Shown piece after piece: positions 25,890-34,856 of a stretch of 64,000 nt of DNA. The notes beneath the pieces were generated by a model, which saw nothing but the letters and a program-made list of their open reading frames with translations, did no database searches and was not told the DNA's origin. Within the stretch, counting starts at the first letter, position 1. Each line of letters opens with the position of its first letter. This stretch comes from a candidate division FCPU426 bacterium (GTDB taxonomy: Bacteria; Oederibacteriota; Muellerivitia; Muellerivitales; Muellerivitaceae), in the NCBI GenBank assembly GCA_030041545.1, contig JASHNQ010000072.1, forward strand, positions 1-64,000, read 5' to 3'. The translations under genes were made by a program, and so were the position numbers.

Positions 25890-28800
25890 ATGACCGAACC
25901 CCCGGTCCGGGTGCTGGTGGTGGAGGACGACACCGACGATTTCCTCATCCTCCAGAAGATGCTCTTAAGCGTCAAAAACCGGCGCTACGAGCTGGAAAGG
26001 GTTTCCACCTACGAGGAGGCCCTCTCCCGCCTGGGGGCGGCCGCCCACGACGTCTGCCTCCTGGACTACCGACTCCAAGGCAGGACCGGCATCGAGTTCC
26101 TCCGGGAAGCCAAGCAAAAGCATTCCTCCATCCCCATCATCCTCCTGACGGGCCAGGGCGACTACGACGTGGACCTGGAAGCCATGCAGCTTGGCGCGGC
26201 CGAGTTCCTCCACAAAAGCGGCATCAACAACGTGCTCTTGGAGCGTTCCATCCGCTACGCCCTGGAACGCAAAAAGAGCGAGGAAGCCCTGCGGCGGCAG
26301 GAGGAGTTTTTCCGGGAAATCATCGAGAACTCCCTGGACGGCGTGGCCATCGTGACCCCCCAAGGCCTCCGTTACCTGAGCCCCTCGGTGGAGAAGATCC
26401 TGGGCTATACGCCGGAGGAAACCCAAAAAGCCGGCGTCGAAATGATCCACCCCCAGGACCAGCCCCGCATCCGGGAGGTCTTCCAGGAGGTTTTCCAAGC
26501 CCCCGGCCTGGTCCAGGACTTCCTTTTCCGCGCCCGGCACCGGAACGGCAGCTGGCGCACGCTGCAACTCTTCGTGAAAAATTCCATGAACGTAAGGTCC
26601 ATCCAGGGGGTCGTGGTCAATTTCCACGACGTCACGGACCGCCAAAAGGCCCGGGAGGCCGCGGCCCGGCTGGCCACCATCGTGGAGAACTCCAACGACG
26701 CCATCGTGGGCTGCGACCTGGAGGGCGTCATCACCCATTGGAACCACGGCGCCGCGATGGTCTACGGCTATACGGAGGAAGAGGCCCTGGGCAAACCGGT
26801 GACCATGCTCTTGACCGAGGAAAACCAGGACGAGAACCGGCGGCAGGTCGAGCTCATCAAGCGGGGCGGGTCCCTGCACCATTTCGAGTCCGTCCGGCGC
26901 CGGAAGGACGGGCAGCTGGTGAACGTCTCGGTCTCCATGTCCCCCTATAAGGATGGGGACGGAAGGGTCACCGGCCTTTCCGCCATCGTGCGCGACATCA
27001 CCGAGCAAAAAAAATCCCTCGACGCCATGAGCCGGCTGGCCTCGGTGGTGGAATCCTCCAACGACGCCATTTACACCCTCAGCCTGGACGGGATCATCCT
27101 GGGCTGGAACCCCGGGGCCCAGAGGATTTACGGCTATGCCGCCGAGGAGATCGGGGGCAGGGATTTTTCCCTGCTGGTCCCCGAGGCCCGGAGGGCGGAA
27201 ATCCCCTCCCTTTTGGGGACGGTCCGCAACGGCCGGGCCATCGCCGATTTTTTCACCACCCATCGAAGCCAGAAAGGCGCGGACCTTTTCCTTTCCATCG
27301 GCTTTTCGCCCATCAAGGACGGGGGGGGCCGGGTGGCCCGGGTTTCGGTCATTGCCCGCGACATCGCGGAGCGCCGGAAGGCCGAGGAAGTCCAGGCCCA
27401 GCTGGCGGCCATCCTCCAGCAAACCCCCGACGCGGTGATCGGCACGGACCTGGACAACCGCATCTACAGCTGGAACAAGGGCGCGGAGGCCATGTTCGGC
27501 TACACCTTGGAGGAAATCGTGGGCCAGCCGGTGACCGTCCTGGCGCCGGAAGACCGCCGTCCGGAGGCCCTGGAGATCCGGGTGGCCGTCCTGCGGGGGG
27601 AGACTATTTCCGGCTTGGAGACGGTCCGGGCGCGCAAGGAGGGCGGCCTGTTGGACGTCTCCATCACGCTTTCCGCCGTGAAAAGCCCGCAAGGCAAGGT
27701 CATCGGGGTTTCGGCCATCCTCCGGGACATCACGGAGCGCAAGAAGGCCGAGGACTCCTTGAGGCGCCACGAGGAACAACTGCGGCAGGTGGAGAAGATG
27801 AACGCCATCGGCCGACTGGCCGGAGGGGTGGCGCACGACTTCAACAACTTGCTTTCGGTGATCGGCGGCAACGCGGAGTTCCTCCTCTCCAACCTGGAGG
27901 AGAAGGACCCCAAGCGGGAGGAAGTCTCGGAAATCCAGAACGCCGTCAAGCGAGGGGCCGAGTTGGCCAAGCAGCTCTTGGTCTTCGGCCAAAAGCAGGT
28001 GTCCCAGCCCCAGCCCGTGAACCTGAACGCCCTCTCCTCGGAAATGAGCAAGATGTTCAAGCGGCTCATCGAGTCCACCGTGGAATTGGCCATCATCCAG
28101 GACCGCAGCGTGAAGCCCATCCAGGCCGATCCCGGCCAAATGCAGCAGATCATCCTGAACCTGGTGTTGAACGCCAAGGACGCCATGCCCAAGGGGGGCA
28201 ACCTGATCGTGGAAACCAAGCAGGTGGAAGCCGACCGGCTGGGGGAGGAAGGGAGGCCCGGCCTGCCGCCGGGCGACTACGCCCGGCTCAGCGTGACCGA
28301 CACGGGCACGGGCATGGTCCCCGAGGTGCAAAAACACATCTTCGAGCCCTTCTTCACCACCAAGGCCGGCAAGGGCACGGGGCTGGGCCTGGCCACGGTT
28401 TACGGCCTGGTCCAGAAATGGGAGGGACATATCTTCGTCCACAGCGCGCCGGGCATGGGCTCCACCTTCACCCTTTATTTCCCCTCGATCACGGAAACCG
28501 AAACCCAGGAGGCCAAACCCCGGCCCATGGACCTCATCCCCCAGGGGTCGGAAACCGTGCTGGTGGCGGAGGATGAGGCGCCCGTCCGCAGGGTATTAGT
28601 GAAAACCCTCCAGAAATACGGCTACCACGTCCTGGAGGCGGAAAACGGCCTGGCGGCCCTGCAAAAGGCCTGGGGGTCCAAGGAGGACATCCACCTGCTT
28701 TTGACCGACACGGTCATGCCCAAGCTCAACGGGAAGGAATTGGCCGACGAACTCCGCAAGACCCGGCCCCAGGTCAGGGTGGTCTTCATATCCGGATACC

Positions 28801-28916
28801 CCAAGGAAATCCTCTCCCAGCAGGGCGTTCTGGCGGCCGACATCCACCTGATCCAGAAGCCCTTCGACCTGGAGGACATGGTGCGGCAGGTAAGGAAGGT
28901 CCTCGACGAAAAGTGA
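25890..28916 (+). CDS. Hybrid sensor kinase: receiver-PASx4-HisKA-HATPase-receiver
   Basis: A 1008-residue cytoplasmic protein with no membrane helices. It has an N-terminal receiver (VLVVEDDTDDFLIL; CLLDYRLQGRTGIEFL), four PAS domains (FFREIIENSLDGVAI; TIVENSNDAIVGCDL; SVVESSNDAIYTLSL; ILQQTPDAVIGTDLD), and a HisKA with phospho-His in LAGGVAHDFNNLLSVIGG. An HATPase (SVTDTGTGM; KGTGLGLATVYGLV) and a C-terminal receiver (LLLTDTVMPKLNG; IQKPFD) follow. Two receivers around one kinase suggest input phosphorylation and an internal relay. A CheX-like gene pair lies just downstream on the other strand. Confidence 0.93.
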   Translation: MTEPPVRVLVVEDDTDDFLILQKMLLSVKNRRYELERVSTYEEALSRLGAAAHDVCLLDYRLQGRTGIEFLREAKQKHSSIPIILLTGQGDYDVDLEAMQLGAAEFLHKSGINNVLLERSIRYALERKKSEEALRRQEEFFREIIENSLDGVAIVTPQGLRYLSPSVEKILGYTPEETQKAGVEMIHPQDQPRIREVFQEVFQAPGLVQDFLFRARHRNGSWRTLQLFVKNSMNVRSIQGVVVNFHDVTDRQKAREAAARLATIVENSNDAIVGCDLEGVITHWNHGAAMVYGYTEEEALGKPVTMLLTEENQDENRRQVELIKRGGSLHHFESVRRRKDGQLVNVSVSMSPYKDGDGRVTGLSAIVRDITEQKKSLDAMSRLASVVESSNDAIYTLSLDGIILGWNPGAQRIYGYAAEEIGGRDFSLLVPEARRAEIPSLLGTVRNGRAIADFFTTHRSQKGADLFLSIGFSPIKDGGGRVARVSVIARDIAERRKAEEVQAQLAAILQQTPDAVIGTDLDNRIYSWNKGAEAMFGYTLEEIVGQPVTVLAPEDRRPEALEIRVAVLRGETISGLETVRARKEGGLLDVSITLSAVKSPQGKVIGVSAILRDITERKKAEDSLRRHEEQLRQVEKMNAIGRLAGGVAHDFNNLLSVIGGNAEFLLSNLEEKDPKREEVSEIQNAVKRGAELAKQLLVFGQKQVSQPQPVNLNALSSEMSKMFKRLIESTVELAIIQDRSVKPIQADPGQMQQIILNLVLNAKDAMPKGGNLIVETKQVEADRLGEEGRPGLPPGDYARLSVTDTGTGMVPEVQKHIFEPFFTTKAGKGTGLGLATVYGLVQKWEGHIFVHSAPGMGSTFTLYFPSITETETQEAKPRPMDLIPQGSETVLVAEDEAPVRRVLVKTLQKYGYHVLEAENGLAALQKAWGSKEDIHLLLTDTVMPKLNGKELADELRKTRPQVRVVFISGYPKEILSQQGVLAADIHLIQKPFDLEDMVRQVRKVLDEK

Positions 28917-29015
28917 GAAAGGCAGTCGGCAGTCGACGGTCCACAGTCAGCAGCGAAACATGAAAGACCCTCAAGTTTTACCTGTCGACTGTGGACTGTT
29001 AACGGTCGGCTGCCG
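28917..29015. repeat. GGTCCACAGTC palindromic element
   Basis: GGCAGTCGGCAGTCGACGGT plus CCACAGTC on the left is answered by CTGTCGACTGTGGACTGTTA plus ACGGTCGGCTGCC on the right. The arms form a long imperfect stem between convergent genes. It might act as a bidirectional transcript end. Confidence 0.65.
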
Positions 29016-29016
29016 T

Positions 29017-29490
29017 TTAGAGCCACAGCCTCAGTTCCACCCGATGCCCTTCCACTTCCAGGGCGCAAGCGGCCTGGGGCGGGGAAAGCGGCCAGCTCGG
29101 GGGGATAGAGGGATAAGGATGGAGGGGGCCGATTTGGAAAGAGTCCGGCCGCCAAAATACGTGGAACAGGTAGAGGCAAAAAAGGCATACCAGCTCCTCG
29201 AAAACCTCCTCCGCAGCGCATTGGCCCAAGTGGGTTTTCCACCTTTGGGCCCTCAGCCATTCCGCGAATTCCTCCCCGCAACGGACCACCAACAGGCCCG
29301 TCAAAGTGCCCGTCAGGGCCACCGACCGTTCCAGGTTAAAGCCCGGGCTTTGGGGGGGCGAGGGCGGAAGCCCCCGCACCCGATCCGCGCCCCAGGAACG
29401 GATCACCTTCTCAAAAACATTCCCGAGGCTGAGGAAAGGGAAAGCGCTGGGTTTTAAAGGGGGTTCCATCACGGCGGTTCCTTGGGTCAC
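29017..29490 (-). CDS. CheX-like protein, second of a tandem pair
   Basis: A protein of up to 157 residues. The core VALTGTLTGLLVVRCGEEFA, followed by a helix (CAAEEVFEELVCLFCLYLFH), SFQIGPLHPYP and a final strand ALEVEGHRVELRLWL, resembles the CheX/CheC fold of chemotaxis phosphatases. It matches its upstream neighbour along the whole length. GTG 29490 overlaps that gene's stop by four bases; an ATG lies seven codons later. The EE...N phosphatase motif is not clear, so activity is uncertain. Confidence 0.55.
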   Translation of the reverse strand: MTQGTAVMEPPLKPSAFPFLSLGNVFEKVIRSWGADRVRGLPPSPPQSPGFNLERSVALTGTLTGLLVVRCGEEFAEWLRAQRWKTHLGQCAAEEVFEELVCLFCLYLFHVFWRPDSFQIGPLHPYPSIPPSWPLSPPQAACALEVEGHRVELRLWL

Positions 29491-30026
29491 GGGTTTTTTC
29501 CTTTCGGCGGCGCGGGTTGGGGGTTTTCAACAGGGTGGCCGATCCACAGGCGTATCTCAACGGGTTCCCCCGACACCCCGACGCAACAAAAGGCGTGAGG
29601 TTCTTCGGCGGGCCAGAGATCGGGGCGGGATGGCCTGGCCAGGATAGGCCCCAATTCGAAAAGCTCGTCCATCCAGGCGTAATGAACCAGGAAGATGGAA
29701 TAAAGGGTGGCCATTTCCTGCAAAAGGGCGTTTCCGCCCGGGATTTTTTTCTCTTTCTCCTCCAACGCCTTTGTCAGGCTTTCCACGAACCGGCGGGAAG
29801 TCCGCAGTACAAGGGTCCCCTTGACCGATCCTTTCCACCGGGTGGCGAATTCCACAGGTTCTTCCAAGTTTAGGGAGGTATGGCTTTCGGGGATTTCGGT
29901 CCTCAATCCCGTCCAAAAATGAATAAGTTCCCGGAAAAGGACGGTAAGCTCCAGGGAATGGGGGAGCCGCCGCGGGGGAACGGATGGGGTGGGTGGGGAG
30001 GATTTCACTACCTGGCCAGTCATCAT
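29487..30026 (-). CDS. CheX-like protein, first of a tandem pair
   Basis: A 179-residue protein with the same arrangement as its downstream neighbour: KGSVKGTLVLRTSRRFVESL, a central helix (ALLQEMATLYSIFLVHYAW), LFELGPILARPSRPD and the end strand GVSGEPVEIRLWI. The two genes are a tandem duplication and are translationally coupled. Their position beside a double-receiver kinase suggests control of phospho-receivers, but this is inference. ATG 30026 lies behind GGAGATGCC. Confidence 0.55.
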   Translation of the reverse strand: MMTGQVVKSSPPTPSVPPRRLPHSLELTVLFRELIHFWTGLRTEIPESHTSLNLEEPVEFATRWKGSVKGTLVLRTSRRFVESLTKALEEKEKKIPGGNALLQEMATLYSIFLVHYAWMDELFELGPILARPSRPDLWPAEEPHAFCCVGVSGEPVEIRLWIGHPVENPQPAPPKGKNP

Positions 30027-30222
30027 GGCATCTCCAGTCGCGGATCAAATTCCAAACCTTCAGATCGATTGTTCCGCAAGAGAAATGCCAACCCCAGGGG
30101 AATGTTGGGCCGTTTAACCCTTGGTTCCGAAAATTAAAAAAGAGATTTTATTCCACAGGTGGGTAAAAAAAACGCAACGGCGGGCCTGGTGATCTACCCG
30201 TTTAACACCGGGACATGGCCGC

Positions 30223-31071
30223 TTATTGGAACAGCCAGACCTCCACGGAGGCCGCCAGGCAGTAAACGCCAAACCAACCCCAGCGCCCCTGGGAGAGCCA
30301 GTTCGAGAGCCAACGCAGCGCCAACAGGCCCGCCAGGAAGCTCAAAGCCATTCCCAAAAGCCCCGGCAGGAAAAGCGCGACGGTTGGGGAAGCGGAAAAA
30401 CCCGCAAGGACATGGGCCTTGAGCAGCCGGTGGATTTCCCGCGCAAGAACAGGGGGTGTCAGGACCACCGCCAGGGCGAAGCTGAATTCCTCCGCGTTGG
30501 ATTTGGCGATCCCCAACAGGAGACCCACGGAAATCGTGGCGCCGGAGCGGGAGAAGCCCCGGAAAGGGAGGCAGAGGCCCTGGATCAACCCGATCCAGGC
30601 CGCCGCCACGGGGCCGAGGTTTTTCCGGTTTCCGGGGGCTTTTTCACGGCTTGTGGCGAAGAGGATCAGGAATCCTACGCAGGTGAGGGATACGGCGATA
30701 AGACGAAGATTCCCGAATAAATCCTCCACTTCGGCGTGGGGCGCGCCCTTCAACACGACTTTTTCAATGATCCATTGAAGGCCCAGGCCCACGGCGCCGG
30801 TGGCCAGCGTCGCCAGCAGGACCTGTTTTAGGAAAGCCCAGCCCGCCGCGGAAGATTGGAAATAGTGGTTCCGCCAATCCTTCCAAAAATAAACCAGCAC
30901 CGAAAACATGGTGCCGGTGTGGAGCATGACCAGCAGGAGGGTCGCCTCCGGCGAGGTAGGGTCCAGGCCCATGAGTTTCTCCGCCAGGATGACGTGGGCG
31001 GAACTGGAAATGGGCAGCAGCTCGGCGAAGCCCTGCACCAGGGCTAAAACCGCGATTTGTAAAAAAGACAT
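30223..31071 (-). CDS. uppP: Undecaprenyl-diphosphatase UppP/BacA
   Basis: A 282-residue integral membrane enzyme that recycles undecaprenyl pyrophosphate to the monophosphate carrier for peptidoglycan and LPS sugars. Both signatures are visible: VQGFAELLPISSSAHVILAE near the start and FRGFSRSGATISVGLLLGI in the second half, with eight hydrophobic helices. Length matches the family. Overproduction confers bacitracin tolerance in other bacteria. Confidence 0.92.
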   Translation of the reverse strand: MSFLQIAVLALVQGFAELLPISSSAHVILAEKLMGLDPTSPEATLLLVMLHTGTMFSVLVYFWKDWRNHYFQSSAAGWAFLKQVLLATLATGAVGLGLQWIIEKVVLKGAPHAEVEDLFGNLRLIAVSLTCVGFLILFATSREKAPGNRKNLGPVAAAWIGLIQGLCLPFRGFSRSGATISVGLLLGIAKSNAEEFSFALAVVLTPPVLAREIHRLLKAHVLAGFSASPTVALFLPGLLGMALSFLAGLLALRWLSNWLSQGRWGWFGVYCLAASVEVWLFQ

Positions 31072-31200
31072 GGTTGATCCTTTGGGGCGTGTTGGGAGGC
31101 GCGCCTAAGATAACCTAAAGCCCGGACGAATACCGCTGAAAAGAAAGCAACGTTCAGTTTGAAGGTTTTTGGTAAGTTATGCCAAGAGCATAGTTCCGAA

Positions 31201-31240
31201 TAAAAAAGCCCCCACTCCACGGGGAGGGGGGCTTTCAAAC
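31201..31240 (-). terminator. Rho-independent terminator after the rhodanese gene
   Basis: On the minus strand, AAAGCCCCCCTCCCC-GTGG-AGTGGGGGCTTTTTTATT forms a long GC stem with a T-run, about 30 bases past the rhodanese stop. Confidence 0.8.
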
Positions 31241-31266
31241 CCTATCTGTTGAATTAACGGATGAAG

Positions 31267-31620
31267 TTAACGGTGGGCCGGCGCCTTCGGCGCCATGGAA
31301 CCCTCGGTCGGCAAACCCGCCTGGGACCATTCCTGGATACCGCCCGGATAGTCCTCCGCCCTGAAACCCGCGGCCTTCAAAGCCTTGGCCGCGTCCGGCC
31401 CGGCCGGGCAGGAGTAGTTCGCGCAATGGGTGATAAAGAATTTATCCTTCCCATAACGGCTCCCGACGAGTTTGGTGAAAGCCGGCGCGTCCTTACCCCA
31501 GGGGAGGCTGCCGGACCCCTTGATGCGCAGCTTGTCATATTCCTCCTTGGCAAGGACGTTCAACACCACCGTGTCCTTCTCCTTCATTTTTTCCATCACT
31601 TGTTCCTTTGTCAGCGCCAT
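31267..31620 (-). CDS. Rhodanese-like domain protein
   Basis: A 117-residue single rhodanese fold: a leading strand (TVVLNVLAKEEYDKLRIKGS), the active-site loop FITHCANYSCPAGPDAAKAL with a Cys where sulfur is carried, and the closing AEDYPGGIQEWSQAGLPTEG. It probably handles persulfide sulfur. The loop has a second Cys four residues on, so a disulfide is possible. ATG 31620 lies behind GGAGGCAACC. Confidence 0.85.
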   Translation of the reverse strand: MALTKEQVMEKMKEKDTVVLNVLAKEEYDKLRIKGSGSLPWGKDAPAFTKLVGSRYGKDKFFITHCANYSCPAGPDAAKALKAAGFRAEDYPGGIQEWSQAGLPTEGSMAPKAPAHR

Positions 31621-31721
31621 GGTTGCCTCCTTGAATTTAAGGACAACTTCCTGTCCTTAAACGTTAGGGATGAATGTGGAGGGATTTAAAGGGGGAACGG
31701 GTAGAAGAAGGAAGGAAACAA

Positions 31722-32741
31722 CTAATAAAAAACACCCGCGGATTTGCGCCAAAGGTCCAATACCTTCATGTTGCCCAGGGTGTCGGCCCACGACATCGCG
31801 GGACATTCCCGTTGGCCCTTGCGGATTGAGAGGGCGACCGCATCCGCTTCCACGGTGTAGAGGTTGCGGTCGCAAGGGACCGGGATCCTCCGCGGTTTCC
31901 TTTCACCCCGTTTTTGAAGCCATAAATAGGACGTGCCGGGGTCCCACGCCGCGAACCAGGGGGAGGGAACGGCGAGGGTCCCGGCGGACCCGTCGATCTT
32001 CACCCGCGAGGGGCCCCGGTCCGCCCGCGAGGCGCAGGAGAGCTCGGCCAGGATATCCCCCGGAAACTTGAGGGAAGCCAGGGCCATTTCGTCCACCCGG
32101 CTCCTCCTTCCCATGACCGCCGTCCCCTTGACTTCCAACGGCTCCACAAAGGGTTTTCCCAGGGCCGCGCCCGCCAGGAGCCGGGCCATGGAAACCGGGT
32201 AACAGCCGATATCCAAAATGCCCCCGCCCCCCAGTTTCCGGTTGAAGAGGCGGTGGCGCGGGTCCAGGAGTTTGTCGAAACAAAAGGCCGCTTGGATCAT
32301 CCGGACCTCCCCAATGGCCTTCTTGCGGATCAGCTCCACCACCTTGGCGGTTTGGGGATGGGGGCGGTACATGAAGGCTTCCATGAGGAAAACCCGGTGG
32401 CGCTGGGCCGCTTGGACGACCTTGGCCGCGTCCGGGTAGTCCATGGTCAGGGGTTTCTCGCAGAGGATGTGTTTTCCGGCTTGGGCCGCCCGGATGGCCC
32501 ACTTCGCGTGGAAAGGGTGGGGCGGGGCGATATAAACGGCCTCCACCGAAGGGTCTTTTAATAAGCTCCCGTAGCTGGCGTGGGCTTGGGGGATGCGGTA
32601 TTTCTTCGCGAAGGCCCGGGCGGGGCCCAAGGAACGGCTTGCGACCGCCGCCAGCACGCCGGTTTTGGAACGTTGGACGCCTTGGGCGAAAATGCCGGCG
32701 ATATGGCCGGTGGACAGGATGCCCCAACGGATGGGTTTCAT
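31722..32741 (-). CDS. Gfo/Idh/MocA-family oxidoreductase
   Basis: A 339-residue NAD(P)-dependent sugar or polyol dehydrogenase type. The Rossmann start is RWGILSTGHIAG, the nicotinamide-side motif is GKHILCEKPLTMD (EKP lysine), and the C-terminal domain has GGGGILDIGCYPVSMARLL, the D/H-type catalytic segment of the family. It resembles dehydrogenases acting on trans-dihydrodiols or glucose-fructose relatives, but the substrate is unassigned. Confidence 0.88.
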   Translation of the reverse strand: MKPIRWGILSTGHIAGIFAQGVQRSKTGVLAAVASRSLGPARAFAKKYRIPQAHASYGSLLKDPSVEAVYIAPPHPFHAKWAIRAAQAGKHILCEKPLTMDYPDAAKVVQAAQRHRVFLMEAFMYRPHPQTAKVVELIRKKAIGEVRMIQAAFCFDKLLDPRHRLFNRKLGGGGILDIGCYPVSMARLLAGAALGKPFVEPLEVKGTAVMGRRSRVDEMALASLKFPGDILAELSCASRADRGPSRVKIDGSAGTLAVPSPWFAAWDPGTSYLWLQKRGERKPRRIPVPCDRNLYTVEADAVALSIRKGQRECPAMSWADTLGNMKVLDLWRKSAGVFY

Positions 32742-32756
32742 GTTGAACTCCTTACG

Positions 32757-32828
32757 GGATTTTCAACGCGAATTCAGGCGTTGAAAATCATCCCTAATTC
32801 AAAATTCATAATTGAGAATTCAAAATTT
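32757..32828. repeat. AT-armed palindrome with a 12-bp central stem
   Basis: The central stem GATTTTCAACGC/GCGTTGAAAATC is perfect around GAATTCAG. The right flank carries the words ATTCAAAATTCATAATTGAG and AATTCAAAATTTTG. It overlaps the last codons of the acyltransferase gene by a few bases. Confidence 0.6.
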
Positions 32829-33737
32829 TGTTTCTCCGGGCGGCCTCGTCTTCCACCTCTGGTGCATCCACATCCACTGGTCGGGATAAGCGCGCACGTA
32901 TTTCTCCATCACCTCGGTGACGCGCCGGGTGGCCTCCACCGCGTCTTTTTCCTTGTCTCCATTTCGCGGCGCTTTGATTTCCTTTTCGATATGCAGCTCG
33001 AACCGGCCGTCGGCCCCCCGCACCAGGAAGCCCGGCACCAGGGCGGCCCCGGTTTTTTGGGCGACGCGGACGTAACCCGACTGGGTCCAGGCCGGCCTGC
33101 CGAAAAAGGGGACGAAAACGCCGTCCCGCCCCGTGTCCTGGTCGCAGAGCACGAGGATCAGCTGGTTATCCCTCAGGGCCTCCAGGATGCCCCGCAAGGC
33201 CGTTCCCCGCTTGATCATGGCCGATGCGCCCATTTTTTCCACCCGGAACCGGTTGATCAGTTCGTCGAACCGCGGATCGTAAAGTTTCCGCGCCACGGCC
33301 GAGCCCTTGTACCGGCCCCCCAGGTATCCGCCCAAGAGCTCCCAATTGCCCAGGTGGCCCGTGACGATGAAAATCCCCCGCCCCCGCGCCAGGGCCTGGT
33401 CGATGTTTTCCAGGCCTTCCGCGCGGACCACTTGCGCCAAGATGCGTTCCCGGCCCCAGCCGGTCCAATGGGCCACCTCGAAAAGGTTGCGGCCCAGGTT
33501 TTTCCAGGCGGCTTGGGCCATTCTCGCCCGCTCGGTCTCTCCCCTATCCGGGAAGGCCGTAGCCAGGCTCTCCAGGGTCTTGCGGCGCTCGCCCCCCGCC
33601 AGCCGGAAAACCAGGCCGCCGAAAAGGCGGCCCCCGCTTGAAACCAACGGGTAGGGAAGCCACCGGAGCGCGGCAATGAGGGCCCGGGCGGAGTAATAAA
33701 TGAGGTCGTTTTTGAGTTTTTGGAGGGGCCGGGCCAT
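32820..33737 (-). CDS. Lipid A acyltransferase, LpxL/HtrB family
   Basis: A 305-residue membrane-anchored acyltransferase that adds a secondary acyl chain to Kdo-lipid A. It shows the catalytic HxxxxE block (VTGHLGNWELLGGYLGGRYK), the R-x-x-GxxxI-like KRGTALRGILEALRDN and the DQDTGRDGVFVPFFGRPAW block. The N-terminus has a hydrophobic anchor (LIYYSARALIAALRWLPYPL). It fits with the Kdo and heptose genes as evidence for full LPS. LpxL versus LpxM specificity is unclear. Confidence 0.88.
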   Translation of the reverse strand: MARPLQKLKNDLIYYSARALIAALRWLPYPLVSSGGRLFGGLVFRLAGGERRKTLESLATAFPDRGETERARMAQAAWKNLGRNLFEVAHWTGWGRERILAQVVRAEGLENIDQALARGRGIFIVTGHLGNWELLGGYLGGRYKGSAVARKLYDPRFDELINRFRVEKMGASAMIKRGTALRGILEALRDNQLILVLCDQDTGRDGVFVPFFGRPAWTQSGYVRVAQKTGAALVPGFLVRGADGRFELHIEKEIKAPRNGDKEKDAVEATRRVTEVMEKYVRAYPDQWMWMHQRWKTRPPGETKF

Positions 33738-33833
33738 GAAAACCTTGGGGTTTGGGGATGACGCCGCAAACGAATATACCTCTTGCCATTGGAAATGCGC
33801 TAATGAAGTTTTGCCGGCTTTGACGGCAGGCCC

Positions 33834-34400
33834 CTAAAGATACCTACGGACCCGTCTGCGGTACTCCGAGTATTCCCGGCCGTAACGGTCCCCCAGAAAC
33901 CTTTCCTCGAGCAACACCTGCCGGTGGATCAGCCATAGCGCGGCGAAGAAGTAGGCCAAAAGAAGCCAGTTGGGGAATACCAGGAATTGGCCGGCCAATA
34001 CGAGCCAAAACGCCACGTAAATGGGGTTGCGGCTCAGGGCGAAAACGCCGGACGTGACGAGCCGGTCCGGATGGTCGGTGTCGATGCCAACCCGGAAGCT
34101 CCGCCCAAAGGAAACCAGGCTCCCCAACAGCAAGGACAGCCCCGCGAGGCAAAAGACCACCCCGGTCCAAGCGGCGGCCGTGGAATGGAAGAATTCCCAC
34201 CGGCTGGGGAGGGGAAACCCGAAGGCGTCCGCGAAAACGAGGTAGAAGTAGAAAAAGGCGAAGGGCGGGATCAGGAAGTCCTTCTTGTCCTGGCGGCCGA
34301 AGTGCATGGCCTGGATTCCCCGGCTTTTCAAAATGAAAACCCGGGCGATCACCATCCCCAGCAACAGGACAAGGGTTAGGGCGCCAAAATACCTCGGCAT
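33834..34400 (-). CDS. Isoprenylcysteine methyltransferase-like (ICMT/PEMT) membrane protein
   Basis: A 188-residue protein with four to five helices and the ICMT-type C-terminal signature SGVFALSRNPIYVAFWLVLA, followed by LLEERFLGDRYGREYSEYRR, where SAM and substrate bind in characterised relatives. In bacteria such proteins methylate lipids or unknown hydrophobic substrates. Conserved, but without a defined substrate. Confidence 0.82.
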   Translation of the reverse strand: MPRYFGALTLVLLLGMVIARVFILKSRGIQAMHFGRQDKKDFLIPPFAFFYFYLVFADAFGFPLPSRWEFFHSTAAAWTGVVFCLAGLSLLLGSLVSFGRSFRVGIDTDHPDRLVTSGVFALSRNPIYVAFWLVLAGQFLVFPNWLLLAYFFAALWLIHRQVLLEERFLGDRYGREYSEYRRRVRRYL

Positions 34401-34583
34401 GGACGGCCTTTCGGTTTAGGGATCAGGAGCAAACCTGGAATGCGATGGCTTCATCCCGCCACCGGATTATTTTAAACCAAGGGTCCTCCAGGCGGATAGG
34501 GGCCCGGTTGGAGGGGGAGCGCCACAAGGAATGAATGCATGAAAATTGTTGAATGTTTCATGAAGCTGGCTTAAGATCGGGTT

Positions 34584-34856
34584 ATGGCCATCCTCCAAGT
34601 CCGCGACATCGACAACCGGCTTTATGCCGCCCTCAAAAACCTGGCGGGGCGGGAAAACCGCTCGCTTTCCCAGGAAGTCATCCATATCCTACGGACCCAT
34701 TTAAGCCGGCCCTCCACCCTCCACGCCGGGCAGACCGAAGCCTTCCTTTCCCTGACCGGGGCTTTCGAAGGGGAGGATGCCGAAGCCCTCGTCCGCTCCC
34801 TGCGGCATTCCCGCCGCAATAGCCGGCGCTTCTCCCAACATGGCCTATTTGATTGA
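34584..34856 (+). CDS. FitA/VapB-type antitoxin
   Basis: A 90-residue protein. Its first ~45 residues form a ribbon-helix-helix DNA-binding domain (ILQVRDIDNRLYAALKNLAG; SLSQEVIHILRTHL) of the FitA/Arc type, and the C-terminal half (EALVRSLRHSRRNSRRFSQH) should wrap the toxin. It overlaps the PIN toxin gene by 17 bases. The pair should autoregulate from the AT-rich region upstream of 34,584. Confidence 0.85.
   Translation: MAILQVRDIDNRLYAALKNLAGRENRSLSQEVIHILRTHLSRPSTLHAGQTEAFLSLTGAFEGEDAEALVRSLRHSRRNSRRFSQHGLFD

Noticed and set aside
25965..28442. Long minus-strand open frame (825 codons) opposite the hybrid kinase
   Set aside because: Same reason: composition of a mirror frame, no domains, while the plus strand is a fully recognisable kinase.
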